Shown here: positions 1-12,206 of the stretch, piece after piece
Layout: each line of letters starts with the position of its first letter
How positions within the stretch are numbered: the first letter of the stretch is position 1
Made by a program: the position numbers and the translations under genes
Notes under the pieces: model-generated
What the model saw: only the letters and a program-made list of their open reading frames with translations
What the model was told of the DNA's origin: nothing
Database searches by the model: none
NCBI GenBank assembly: GCA_003008705.1
Contig: PDUO01000019.1
Location: forward strand, 961,133 to 1,025,132
From: Pezicula radicicola
Taxonomy: Eukaryota > Ascomycota > Leotiomycetes > Helotiales > Dermateaceae
Reading direction: 5' to 3'
Length of the DNA stretch: 64,000 bases

Positions 1-234
1 CTCTAACTTTCCCATAGTCGCACCTATTCCTCTTCCTATTTCCGCAGCCTTCCTTGCAAACTCGGATCTTCTTGGCTTCCCATCTGTACCAACAGCGCCA
101 CTTGCGGCCTTTTGAGAATCTGTGAGGAGCGACTGTCGCTGGGTTCCAACTTTCGATGATGCTTGTCGCTTTTGTACTTGGGCTAGAACAGACCTGAACT
201 CTGTGGTTCGGTCTTGGATCGAGGACACAGCCAT
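1..234 (-). CDS. sed5: Sed5-type syntaxin (Qa-SNARE), N-terminal part only
   Basis: The minus strand is open from ATG at 234 to the window edge, giving exactly 78 codons with no stop. The protein begins MAVSSIQDRTTEFRSVLAQ and later reads PRRSEFARKAAEIGRGI, which I recognise as the conserved N-terminus of fungal Sed5/syntaxin-5. The first residues of this family form the peptide that binds the SM protein Sly1. Sed5 is the Golgi t-SNARE for ER-to-Golgi and intra-Golgi fusion. The Habc and SNARE helices and the C-terminal anchor lie outside the window. It is divergently transcribed from the giant disordered gene at 1105, with about 870 bp between start codons. Identity rests on recalled family sequence; the frame and start are directly visible. 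Confidence 0.88.
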   Translation of the reverse strand, partial: MAVSSIQDRTTEFRSVLAQVQKRQASSKVGTQRQSLLTDSQKAASGAVGTDGKPRRSEFARKAAEIGRGIGATMGKLE

Positions 235-1104
235 CGCGGCGGTGATTAGAGGATATAATGAACAGGTCCCAGGTATCGATTGAAGATCAACGGCTTGTCG
301 CAAGACTTGAGGGCGCCAGGCGCAATGTCAAATTCGGTGGGGATGCGCCTTCCTGGTTGAGGCTCGTATCGCATGTGCAGAAATACGCAAGTTGAGGCGA
401 TAGCAGACGTCGGTCGAGTGTTTCGCGTTAGAGAATGACAGTTGCTAGTGGTAGTATTATTAAATGGATATATTGTACAGTAGCTAGGGGTGAAGTTGTT
501 TGTTGTTTATCGTCCTCACTATTGTCCTCAAAGGCTCAAACACATCTCCAAGTGGCCTCCTACGGGTAATTTGACACCTAGCCAAAAAAGGGCCTTGCAG
601 GCGTCTCCGTTGCACAGCCACACATGATGATGACGCCCCATTGGCCTCGTGGAGGGGACATGGCCAATCAAACAGAGTCTGGGGCCAAAGAGATCTATTC
701 AAGGAAAGCACAAGCACGAAGCTTCATCTCATCATTGTTAACCGTTATTTCTTCTTCTGTACTTATTTCCTGAGCGTCTCTAATACCGCGTGCACTTTTG
801 CCTTTCCTCTCGACTTCTGCCAAAAGCAACGTACCCTTCTAGGCTTATCTGATCTCTTGCGACGCGATCAGCAAGCTCCCCAACGAGGCCTCGTGCGATT
901 CTGCAAATCCGTAATCTCCCCCCTTGAGTACGACAGCCTCGATACGGATTTCAGCTACATGGACGCATGGTTACAGCTGTAGATGTCTCGTTGTCTGCGA
1001 GGCTCTGAGAACTGCCAACTATGGCGCGCCCATTTCGAAATGAGTTTGAGAACGAATCATCTCCTATGTAAGCTGCCTTGTGATCGAGGTAAAGGCGCAA
1101 GTTA
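235..1104. promoter_or_regulatory. Divergent intergenic region between sed5 and the giant disordered gene
   Basis: This 870-bp stretch lies between two divergent start codons and must hold both promoters. Open frames in it (for example 641-982 plus, 951-1157 minus) have no recognisable composition or motif and look like chance. Pyrimidine-rich blocks near 740-840 and 880-930 resemble a fungal 5' leader for the plus-strand gene. No convincing TATA box was seen. Confidence 0.5.
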
Positions 1105-4100
1105 ATGGATTCTAGGAGCCCTCTGTCCTCAGGTGCTGCGACTCCCACGTCGTACAAGACGAATGTAAACCGACAGAAGACAAAGAAATGGGTTGAGGCA
1201 AAGGCTGTGGATTACGGAGGAGACGATTGGGGAGACGACGATGAGTACGACCCTCCGCCGCCTCCGATATCGAAACCTACGGGTCTACGACAAAAAGGAC
1301 AAGCCCTCCAGTCTCCGACTGTTGACAATGGAAAAAAGACTTATGGAGAATTACCGGGTCTCCCTCCGGAAGCTCGGGCACGATCGAACTCGTTCGATGC
1401 AGATGATGAGAAGCGCAACTTTTCAAGTGGCCCAGCTCACCCAGCAGCAACTCCAGCAACGCGGTTCTCACAAATGGGCGATATGTCGAGCCCACGCGCG
1501 GCAAGTGGCCCTCCTGCACTCCACATCTCTACGCAACAGCCCTCTTCTGCTAGCTTCCGAAGTGCTAGCCAAGTAGTCTCTCCTGCATCAGAGTCGTCGC
1601 AGCGTCCAAGCTATCAACCGGGCCCTACGGATTCTCCTTCAAAGTCTCTTGTTTCTCCAATTTCTGATTCAAGGACCCCCTCAAGTGATTATCAGGCTCG
1701 CCGCGACTTCTCACCCTCCGCTGTAGTACCGCCATTGAGCACGCGAGCTCCTGCAGCATCTCAAAGTGCTACAGATAATCCTGTAACGAAATTTCCACCT
1801 CGGAAAAGTAGTATGAGTGCAGGACATCAAGCGGCAACAACTGCTCGTTCTCGTCAAGAATCACCGGGACCAAAGCCTTGGGCTGCAGATCGATCTTCGT
1901 CACCTAGTAGTTCCAATAGGTCAGCAGGACCGTCTTCGGCTAAAGCGTTACCTTTTATTAGGCCAGCAGACATTTATAAGAGAGCAGAAGAAGAGAAAGA
2001 ACGACAGTCTATGGAGTCTAGCAGACCTAGTATGGACTCGGTGCTTGGTGGAAAGGTTGGCGAGAGACCTGGATCATCCGACAAGCAATACTCACGGGAG
2101 CATTCTGTGGAGAGATCTTCTTCTCCAGGAAAGCCACAGCTACGGGAGCGACTTAGTTCTGACAGCCTAGGAGGCAGGAGGAGAACAAGTCTTGATGGAG
2201 AAGATGTTTCTGAGTCAGGTCGAAGGCTTATGCCCATGCTTGCGCCCGTACAAGAGCGGAAGAGCGAGTATGGCTTTGATGGGTTTGATGTCAATCAACA
2301 AGCTCCAGAAAGGACTGAAGATTATCAGGTAGCTCCCTCGCATCATATTCCCATCGAACAGACACGAGTTCCATCAACGAGTCCAAAGCTTCCTGACCTG
2401 AACCGTATGTCCGGATTTGGGATTGATTTGTTCTCTCAGTCGAAGTCTGAAGAATATCCAGTTTCGCAGCAAATAGAGACGACGCCTCCTTTGGCTTCTA
2501 CTCCCAATTCCACCTCTACTTTCCCACCTGTCTCTAAACCCGAATCATCTTCTCAGGCCCCAGATGATCCCCCTCTTCGGAATCAGCCATCTCTTGGTTT
2601 CAGATCAGTTGTCAACCAAGCCTTTGACAGGCCTGATAGAGCGGAGGCATCGGTGCCTGCTACGCCTGCATCTCGAAGTGGTAGTGGGGTTAGAAGAAGT
2701 GATAGTGAAAGCACGGGTACCACTGGCATTAGTCCAATTATGAGCAGAGTCCCAAGTGCCGCAAATCCCGATAGCAGAAATCGAGATGGAGCGGTGCCTG
2801 CGGTTCTAGAAGTCGTAAATGAGACTTCTCCGGTACAGAGTTTTCGTGAGCACGATTTTCCAAGCCATGACGACGAAGGGGAGCCACTCCCTCCCGCTTT
2901 CAAACCTGGACATCGACGAGATCTCAGCACGCCGAGCCCTGGGAACAGTCCCGCTCGTACACCAGATCTCGCAACTATTGACTCGATCCCACAAGCTGAG
3001 AAAGCCTTTTTGTCTGGAGCTCCTGGGTCAGTTGCTGAAGCACCTCTGTCTACAGAAGAGCAAATGCCTCCCCCGAGTAGACCATTGGCAGAGCGCGAGC
3101 AAAGCTTCCGGCCTCAATTACCAGGAGGCTGGCAATCTTATGCAACTACTGCACCAGGAAATGCTGCCCTGTCTGAAGATGCGAATGCAGCTTCAGATTT
3201 GGCTCGTAGCCAGACACCTGTTGCTGAAGTATCACCCATTCATGAAGCACATGATGAAGCTGATTATGACATTGTCTCCACTACTAGAAAGCACTCATTG
3301 CCACAAGATGCTACGGCTACAGGTGCTATTGTTGTGCTAGGAGGTATGGCAGCTTTTAAAAGTCATGAAGATGACTCTCCGGAACGAAACGTCGCTGGAT
3401 CTTCTCGTGATACATCTAGATATGATGCCATGCCAACTCCAGATCTCGCAATGGCTCCAAGTGGTAGTGTTTACTCTTCAAATGCCTTGGATCCGCGACT
3501 ATTACCAAAACTTGAGAGTGTGCCACCTGAAGCCCAATTACGCCCTAATATTCACGATAGGTCGATCTCTGCGGTCAGCTCTAGTGCAGCCCCTACACTA
3601 CCTCCCAAGGATACGCCTCTGCCTCCACCAATCAATGATGATACTTCAGGGTACTTCCCAAAGCCAACAGTTCCTCTAAAGCAGAGATCTGCAGCCGAAT
3701 TTGGAGACGACGAAGATCTTGAGCCTCCCGAACGACCTCATGTGCCAACGTCGTTAAGCACCGATACTCGACCACAGGATGAGGAGAGCGATAAACTCAG
3801 GAAGGAGATAATCAAAAGCCTCAGTCCTCGAACGTCGCTTGCAGGACCTAGAAACTATTTCTCTCCTACAGATAACTCACAAGACTCAACGTCATCTGCA
3901 CAAGCAAGAGAAAGTGCATATCTGCCAGATTCAATTTATGACAACTACTGGGGCGACGATGGCGACGATGGCGACGAAGGATCAGTATCATTATCGAGGC
4001 ACACCACAAGAGAAGCCGAAGCGGTTCCACAGGAGTCTACACCCCAGAAGGCTATACCCAATATTGTTATGGATAACGAAGAGGCTGATATTCCTCCAAC

Positions 4101-7100
4101 TCCACCCCTCAATACACGCAAAAGCCAGCAAAGTCAATTGTCGACCGCTGAACCACAGCCAGCCTTGAGCAACCGTTTCTCGTGGGAGCAGAGTGAAGAA
4201 AACGTAGCAGAGCCTCCCCGAGCAGCTTCTCCCGAACAGTCTATTTCTCAGCACCGTCCACTGGAGAGCGGTGATGAGAAAGTGCTACTACCAGCACATG
4301 ATGTTGAACCTCATACCGTAGATCCCAAAAAAGAATCCGAACATGTAGGAAGCTCTCACAATTCAGCTTTGTCTGATGAGCAACACCATGGAGATGCTGC
4401 ACTCCTTGCTGGTGGTGTAGTAATTAGAGATGCAGCTATCGCCGCGCACATACAACAAGCACAGAGCCCTCCACAATCGCCTGAGCTAAACCAGTCAAGC
4501 CGAAAGCTTTCCTTAGCAGAAGAAAAGGACCCTAAGGTATCTTCTTACCTTCTGTCACCGGCTCCTCCAGAGGATGAGCACCCCGCAAACTCTGCGCATT
4601 CCTATTTGTCAGATGAGTCGGACCAACCTCATTCACCTGTCTCTCATCTACCAGACGAATCTATAGGCCCTGCTCCACAGCTTGGTCAACATTCATCAAC
4701 TGATGCCAAGCTCCTTCAGTTCAAAGAAATAGCTGCAATGAAAGATCCACATCAGCGCATTCAAGCGTTTGATGAACATAGGCATCGTTTTGCAGCAATG
4801 GAGTCTGGTCTTTCTGAATGGCTTTCCACGCTGCAATCACAGCATGCAGAGCATGCAGACGCCTCGGAATCATACGGGGGAGGATTATTGAGTCCAGGTA
4901 TTAGCAGCTCATCTAGGCCAAGGTTTGCTAAACCTGGTAGCAAGTCACCCTTGCAACCACCACAACCCTATTATCAGCAATATCTCAATGCTAGCTCTCC
5001 TACAACACCAACGACTCCTGTGTCGCAGCCAGGTCATAGCATACCAACCGGCGCACAGCAGCAGAACTTTTCTTCTGGTGGTGGGAAGATGACAAGCCAG
5101 CAGGTCCAGGCAAAGGGCAAAGAATTATTTCATACGGCTGGCATATTCAGTGGCAAAGCTGGTAAAGGAGCGGCGAAGGCCGGCAAAGGTCTACTTGCAA
5201 AGGGCAAGAGTAAATTTCGAGGAAGCGGTGCTGGAGACAAGGTAGATTAACGTCTCCTTTAGAGCCAAGCCGCATATTGGCGATGGGCGTTCTTGTTTTG
5301 ATGAATTTTTCTTACTAATTTAGCAGTCGCTTGACGACCTTATGACTTCCATTTTGGCATTCCTGCTTAGCAGGCTCTGTACGGCTAGGGAAATTCCAGC
5401 GTCTGAATTGTTGTTTTTTTGCCCGTCTTATGATTTGTCATGATTTCTTTGTACATTTTGCTAAGATTGATGCCCGTTACAGACAAATCCACCTCCCAAG
5501 CCAAAGAATGAACGACGATCCTCTTGGGGTCTTCCCCTTGCCTTATCACGCTCGGCAAATCAACCAGATTCTTCGACAAATTCCAAAGAAGCGCTATCCC
5601 AGACGTCAGAATCTCGCGAAGCATCACAATCCTCGTTCCCTTCCGCGGCTCTTTTGAACAACGCTCCAGATCTTGGACAAGGGAAATCCGATCAGCCTCC
5701 TCAAATACGCTCTGTAGGTGTCCTTCCCTGGCCTCCATTATCACGAGAGGTCACCAGCCACATTCCGGAGATCAGCCAACCGGCATTTCCGGAAGTGCAA
5801 GATAATCTCTCAGGTCCAGTGCCAATCAGCAAGGATCTACCATCTTGGGATCCCTACAACTCCACACCGATCGTTGAAGAAGAGGGCTTTGGCTTTGACG
5901 AGAAACCTAAGCAAGTAGCTGCTCTGCTCGTTCCAACTGAGGAGCGAAGCGAACGTTCTAACAATAGTGATGCTTACTTTTATGATGCCTCTGAAAGACC
6001 TTCTCATGATGATGAATGGGTAATAGTGGAGCCAGAATTGAAGGAATCAAGCGAAGTTGCGAAGTCCACCAAACCACCTATTGCTCCTAAGAGTATTCTG
6101 GATCGACCTCGTGACAGCTTCGATATCACAAAATCATCTCCACTATCTCCAATCATACCCGCGCGACCTCTTGCTTCCAGCTCCAATCTTGTCGAACACT
6201 CATCGTCTTCTCGTACTAAAGACACTGCTCCTGTACCCAACGCTCCTACAAAACCAGCAGAAGTCGACGAAGTTATTCCAAGAGACCCAGCTTTCAAAGG
6301 GTTACCACCAATTCGGCGGACATCCACTTTCGGCTTTGGCTTTGGACCGCGTCAGGCGAAACCAAGATTCCCAATCGATGATGAAGATGAAGACACGCCA
6401 CCGGGGACAGAACAGCAGCGTGGGGTTGAAGCTGGTGCCGCTATGGGAGCTCCAGCCCTCGCTGGTATTGTTACCCAAGATGGCCAAACGCAACAAGCGG
6501 AAGCACGGGACTCTGAACGTCAAAACCAAGTGCAGCAAACATTATATCGACCAGGTCTTGTGCATGCAAGCTCTTCGGAGTATAGTCAGCAGACGATAAC
6601 CCAAGCACCACTGCAAAGGGAACCAAGCATTCCTCCATTAATTATGAACCCGAGGGATGGGCAAAGAATTACGTCTACGCAGATTCAACTTCCAAGAAGA
6701 TCTGAGGATTCGTGGCGACCAAGTCCTGTGCCCCCTCCGTCGAACCAACAGCAATACGTTGATCCTCCACAGAGTCATTCTCCCTTTGGACGGCGTTTGA
6801 GCTCAGATGCACAGACTAGGGCAATATCAAACCCGCCACAGAAACAATTTGAAGAACCACCATCATCTGCATTTCGGTATCCGCAACTTTTCCGGCCTGG
6901 ACAGCAGCAAGATATTGAAGCTGCTAGAGATAGTGGCGAACTTCCTGACCATTATTACCAGCAGCCAATTCACCGCGAAGAATCTTTCATGCTAAGACAA
7001 CAAACTAGCGAGTATCAACTGCCTGGCGTCGGACCTCCAATGGATGAGCCTCGCTCTACAGGTTCGAGGCGCAATTCTTTCTTCGGAGGGCTTGGTGGTA

Positions 7101-9288
7101 AGTTGGTTCGAACAGCTTCCCGCGAAAGAGCAGGCTCTATATCCCGTGGCGACGATGAGGGACAGCCTTTATCTCGGCCACTTGATTCTCGTGGAAATGA
7201 AATATCACCGTCAAGTCCTACTTCTGATGAGGGTCAAACACAAAGCAAGCATAAGCGACGGCCGAGCTTCTTTGGCAATCTGAATCGCGTCTCAACCGGC
7301 GGGACAGGTCCTCCTAAGACCGCCGACAGCGTGACCGCTCAAGCGTCAGGTTCTCGGACTGATCTATTGAAGTTGGTGAGTCCACAGTCGTCGCCTCTGG
7401 CCCCTGCAAACAAAAAAAGGTCCTTCTTTAGAAACTCTACCTCTCGGCCACCTCTGACGAATTCAAACAAAGTTTCAAGAGCCTCAACGTCTAGTGTGGC
7501 TGAAGATGGCACTGGAAAGAAGAACAGATTTTCAGCATTGAGTAGCATGTTTGGTAGTCGCGAGAAGCGTGGTTCGAAGGGCTCTGTCCTAGAAGGTGTT
7601 GGTGGTGACAGCAAAAGGCAGTCGACCGAAGGTCCCCAACGCCAGCCCAACGCCCAACCACTAGTGAGCCCCCAGCCAGGACATCCAGCAGAGCCAGTTA
7701 GTGGAAGTCAATCATTGATTGGCGGTCCTCAGTACCAACCTAGTCCGCAAACCTCTCAACAACCAGCAAGAACACCAAGTCAACAGCGGAATGTATTGAC
7801 TAAGCAACCATCTTTGCGCGATTCCTCTAGACAACGCCAAGAGAGCCGTTCTCGACGAACTTCGGGGTCTGGCATATTGAGTAGCATTCTTGGTCGACGT
7901 TCACTGGATACAAGGCGTCCAGAAGAGCAGACTAATAACCCTAAGCCACTGTCGCCTCAGCCAACGGTACCGAACCTTGGAGTGGCTCCTGTACCGCAAA
8001 ATGGTTCCCAACAACAGCCAAGGACTATACCATGGCAGAACGGTAACGTCGGCCAACAACAGCGATTAGAAGCACGTGGCCGCCGCTCAAGCAGAGAACC
8101 TGTTTACGATAATGTACCCATTCCAGGCAGCTATCCTTTAGTACATGGGGTTGATACTCAAGCCCCCAGCTCCTACGATGTTCGGGGCAATCACCAACAA
8201 TACTGGCCACAATCGCAGCCACAACATTATCACACTCAGGAGACACAACAGCGGCAAGACCAGCAACAGCGGAATCCTCCCCAGAATGATGCAGCCAATG
8301 ATGTGCGTGAGAGACAGAATAGACCACCAAATCTTAGAACCCTTGAGACATACGAGAGCTATCAACGTCGTGCACCGCGACGTCTGAGCCGTGAAGACAT
8401 CCTTGCACGATCACCTGCGCGTGAACCAGAAGGCCAACAAAGACCTTACCAACTCAGCCTCCCTGAAGAAGATCCACCCCAACAGCGGCCCAAACATACG
8501 AACCAGCAAATGCCAAAGTTGAACACCCAGCCAATGCACGATCGTATTCAGCGTCTTCAGCAGCCAGTTCTGCGACACCCAGAGAGCCCAGCTGGGTATC
8601 CGCTGCCGGCTGACACTGTTTTCTCTCCTGTTAACCCAGAAGCGAGGAACATGCCACCGCCACCGGCCCCTAGATGGCCCCAACAACAAGCAGCAAATGA
8701 GAAAGGGAAAAGCCTAGCAAGGTCAGACACTGGCCGAACAGGCGATAGTGAGGTGAGCCAGGTATCTGCTGAAGCCTCCAGATCTCTTGCACCTCAGAAG
8801 AGGGATGAGCGTGGCAGCAGCCCAAGTCCAACGCCTCCGAGTCCAAGTGCCACGCCTGAGAGGCTGGAAAGCCCAGAGCCGAAAAGGCAGAATATAAGGG
8901 CACCTATGAAAGATGATGATGATCTCTACGATGCCAGTCCTAGACTTAAGCCAGAACTAGGACATGTATATCAAGGACATGAAGGAAAGGAGGTTGCCAG
9001 CGGCACCAGGCATGGTAAAGAACAAGAAGAGAAGATATTCTATGGCGGTGTAGGTATTCCTCCTGAGAGGGATGATGATACGAATGCCACTATGTCCGCT
9101 ACCTCGTATCCAGGGCAGGAATGTAAGTCTCAAAGCCTCGGCGTAAATTTGCCTCCTCTGGGTTGAATTTACTCATTGCTCCTGAATGATGTTTGAGTTA
9201 CTCCCGATATATCTAGAACAAGTAAACTAATTCCGAGTTCCTGATAATAGGGCATCCGTATACGGTTGGTTACGAAGAATGGGATTAG
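1105..9288 (+). CDS. Giant intrinsically disordered protein, three exons (about 2604 aa)
   Basis: I assemble one gene from exons 1105-5241, 5483-9122 and 9251-9288 (7815 nt, divisible by three). Intron 1 (5242-5482) has donor GTAGAT and acceptor TTACAG; it joins AAG to ACA in phase 0, and the second open frame has no usable ATG near its start, which supports the join. Intron 2 (9123-9250) has donor GTAAGT and acceptor ATAG, and gives the end GQEWHPYTVGYEEWD. The N-terminus carries a fungal-type block, KKWVEAKAVDYGGDDWGDDD, then a run of five prolines. The rest is low-complexity, rich in Ser, Pro, Gln and acidic residues, with RRSS/RRTS-like and SPxR patches suggesting phosphorylation. Around residues 1350-1379 is a Gly/Lys/Ala-rich tract (GKAGKGAAKAGKG). 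No enzymatic domain or membrane segment is visible. The function is unknown; a scaffold or actin/endocytic adaptor is only a guess. Confidence 0.75.
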
Positions 9289-10227
9289 GGGTAATGGAGG
9301 TGGAACACACAGGAGGGAGGGACGGTCAGGATTCAGGAAGGCTTGAAAATAATGTATAGTTGGAGTGGATACCCTGTACGTTCTGATATTTGCCTGGTTT
9401 TCATAGGTAAATGAGATGACGAGATGATCTCAGCCCCTGCGGCAGTTCTCCTTTTTGGGGGGATTGCCCAGGAATTAGTCGAGCCTTCAGCCTCAAAAGT
9501 GTCGCGTAAGTAGCGTAGCTCTCCTCTCGTACTTTGCCAACAACTGAGTTGCGAACGAGTTGCGATTCCTTAAGATGAGACGAGAATACAGCGAGTTCGA
9601 AACCAAATTATTTTTATACGGGACCACGGGACATACTTGTAACCTTGTACCACTCGTAAGTAAATTACAGCACAGCTCATAAAGATCGTAAGAGACTCCT
9701 TCATTTCATCAGCAATTCGTCCTTTTTGTTTCGAAATAAAGATGTGTTGAAACACTTTTGCGGGGCGAAGGCAATCCGATGCATAATGCACGAGCCACCG
9801 TCGCAACACATATATTGCGGTTCCTACTTATAGTCGCTCCTCCAGATTGCCAGATGGAGTCATAATAACAGCCATCAATATATCTCACGGTAGGAAGCTT
9901 AGCATACCGCTATGCAGGGTTTAATTGCTCTTCTATCTGCTACCGGTTCGTCTCATATCATCTCACCTCCACCACATACACAGCCTGAACTGTATATAAC
10001 CATGAGCGCATTTCTTCCTTTTATCCTTTCTTCCTCACCATTCTCTTGCTAGGCAATCTATTTTCTTCGGTCCATTGGCCCTCACGTTCTTTTCCACATC
10101 CAATCACTTTCGTTCCCAGTTTGCTGGCCATTCCTTACCCTACTTACCCTGCACTTCTCGAAGAAGACTTTCCACCACAACCCACACACAAACCCTTGTT
10201 TTATAGAATCAAAGCGACTTTTTCAAA
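9289..10227. promoter_or_regulatory. Intergenic region and promoter of the LPMO gene
   Basis: No gene is supported here. The right part is a plausible promoter with a TATA element at 9993-9999 (TATATAA), followed by a long C/T-rich leader (about 10010-10060 and 10080-10200) before the ATG at 10228. The minus-strand frame 9570-9809 looks random. Confidence 0.5.
9993..9999 (+). promoter_or_regulatory. Probable TATA box of the LPMO gene
   Basis: The sequence TATATAA lies 229 bp upstream of the LPMO start codon and is followed by a pyrimidine-rich leader, as often seen in strongly regulated fungal secreted-enzyme genes. The transcription start has not been determined, so this is inference. Confidence 0.45.
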
Positions 10228-11103
10228 ATGCAGTACTCTTCATCCGTCTTGGCCGCTGCTGCAGGCTTGATTACGTCCGTCTCGGCCCATGGCTTCATCA
10301 CCTCGCCTCAGGCCCGTCTTGCTGGTGCTGCCATGGAGGCTGCTTGCGGTACCCAGGTCTACTATAACCAAGCATCAGACAACTACGGGAACATCCAGGG
10401 TGAGCTCCAAGTAGCCGCTACGCAAACGGATTACAACGAGGCGGAATGCAACATCTGGCAATGCAAGGGTTTCAAGTACGCCGATAACACCGCCAACGTA
10501 CAGACATGGACTGCAGGCCAAGTTGTTGACTTTACCTTCGACGTTCGGGCTCCCCACACTGGTTATGCCAACGTTTCCATTGTCAATACAGCCACTAACA
10601 CCATCATTGGCGACCAACTCATCTACTACGCCGATTTCGGTGATAACTCCAAGAGCATCCCAGCCAACGAGACCTCATTCTCCATCACGGTTCCATCTGA
10701 TCTTGGCGATACCTGTTCTACCGCTGGTGCCTGTGTTGTCCAGCATTTCTGGAATGCCGAGTCCATTGACCAGACCTACGAGTCGTGTGTAGACTTTGTC
10801 GTCAGTGGGTCTGGTTCTTCCGGAACTTCCTCATCGTCAGCCGCTGTTTCCGTAGCCTCGGCCTCAGCTGTCTCTAGCTCTAGCTCAACTACCGTTTTGT
10901 CGTCGTCCGCTGCGGCCGTTGCTGTCACCTCATCATCAAGCGCTACGCCAACCACTCTCAAAACTTCAGCCATCCCAACTACCCTCCAAACCATTGCCTC
11001 TTCCAGGGTCTCATCTTTCCCAACCCTCACATCAACAACCGCTGCTGTCGCCGCTTCAGAAACAAGCAGTGCTGAAGATGATGACACGTGCGATTCCGAG
11101 TAG
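10228..11103 (+). CDS. Secreted lytic polysaccharide monooxygenase, AA16-like (Pfam LPMO_10 fold)
   Basis: A single exon of 291 aa. A signal peptide (residues 1-20, ending SVSA) precedes His21, which would become the N-terminal copper-binding His of the histidine brace. The second brace His is probably His110 in VRAPHTGYANVS. Other family marks are SPQARLAGAAMEAACG, CNIWQCKGF and DQTYESCVDF. From memory these match fungal AA16 proteins, which oxidatively cleave cellulose. The core ends near residue 192; residues 193-280 are a Ser/Thr/Ala linker ending in an acidic tail (EDDDTCDSE) with no CBM1 or GPI signal, so the linker leads to no visible module. The start is fixed by the signal peptide. 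AA assignment is moderate; LPMO-like copper-site architecture is well supported. Confidence 0.82.
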   Translation: MQYSSSVLAAAAGLITSVSAHGFITSPQARLAGAAMEAACGTQVYYNQASDNYGNIQGELQVAATQTDYNEAECNIWQCKGFKYADNTANVQTWTAGQVVDFTFDVRAPHTGYANVSIVNTATNTIIGDQLIYYADFGDNSKSIPANETSFSITVPSDLGDTCSTAGACVVQHFWNAESIDQTYESCVDFVVSGSGSSGTSSSSAAVSVASASAVSSSSSTTVLSSSAAAVAVTSSSSATPTTLKTSAIPTTLQTIASSRVSSFPTLTSTTAAVAASETSSAEDDDTCDSE

Positions 11104-12206
11104 ACAAAGAATCGGTTCTCTCTTTTTCGGGGCTTTGCTGGAATGCAAGGTTTGATTTATTAGGTGGTGGAGTTGAGGACGCCCAAGATGGCATTTGCAC
11201 TGTATATACTCGCTTATATTCTTGTACATAGATAAAACCTTGCATTTTGTATACATATACAATAAATAAAGATGGAAATGAACTTCCTAAAAAAAACCTT
11301 ACTTCTATTCTCTGTCTGAAGCGTGCCCATACCTCTCGCCTATTTTAAAGCCTTGGAAGTGCCATCCACTCGTATATGTGCTTCGAGTGTATCTGTAGGC
11401 CCCCAACAACAACAATTAACCCGTTATTTCTCCTCTCCTCGTCTTATTAAAACAACCTGCTCCTACACAATTTACTTTGACCGGCGTGTGTGCCATTATG
11501 TACTGATTGTCCATCCTTCCCTGCCAAACTCCCAATACCAGTAGCTATTCCACCGAGAATGGCGATAAATGCAGTTATTGCTAAGCAGAAATTTCCTCCC
11601 GTCTTGAGTGATACGTTGCGTTGATTGGTAGCTGGATTATGGCGATAATAGTTGGTGTTGAATTTTGTTGCTGTAGGGTGCTATGGGAAGGGATTCGTTG
11701 GTTGGTGTAGAAGAAGGAATTAGTAGAGTGTGGGTGAAACGGGGGGTTTTTTTATAGTTGGTGGAGAGTTAGTAGGGGTTAAATGCTTTAGGGAGTTATC
11801 AGGTCAGTTGTGAATCGAAAGGGGTGTATTTGAATGTGTAGTTATTATTCTTATTCTGAGTTCACTTATTGCTACTTAGTCGTATAGAGGAAGAGGGTTC
11901 TTGTGAATGTAGGTGAAGTGTACTTGACAAGGAGCTTCAAAAAATCCACAAGTAGACCAAATCGAGCTTATTCACGTCATTATCACCGACTAATTGAATA
12001 TGACTACACTAGATCTTGGCTATTAATACAGTTTTCTGTTCGATTCTGTCAAAAGTTACTCTGGTACCATGCAGAGAAATACCTCGAAAGAAAAGAACAG
12101 AACTTTGATATTTAGTGCCGCACCACCATAACCAATTCCATGCCAACATTACCGGCATCTTTGAGTTATCTGCAGTTGTGACCCATCTATCCTACACAAA
12201 GATTTT
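11104..12206. other. Convergent intergenic region between LPMO and propeller genes
   Basis: This 1.1-kb region separates two convergent genes. AATAAATAAA at 11261-11270 is a good polyadenylation signal for the LPMO transcript. On the minus strand around 11690-11455 there is a coding-like stretch with a hydrophobic run (ITAFIAILGGIATGIGSL) but no in-frame ATG; it could be a decayed or multi-exon small gene. The rest shows nothing recognisable. Confidence 0.4.
11261..11270 (+). terminator. Polyadenylation signal of LPMO gene
   Basis: Overlapping AATAAA motifs lie 158 bp after the LPMO stop codon. This is the usual distance for a fungal 3' UTR signal. Confidence 0.5.

Noticed and set aside
2819..3340. 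173-codon frame inside the giant gene
   Set aside because: It is an out-of-frame shadow of the disordered protein.
10776..11087. 103-codon minus-strand frame in the LPMO gene
   Set aside because: It is the antisense of the Ser/Thr linker and has no independent support.
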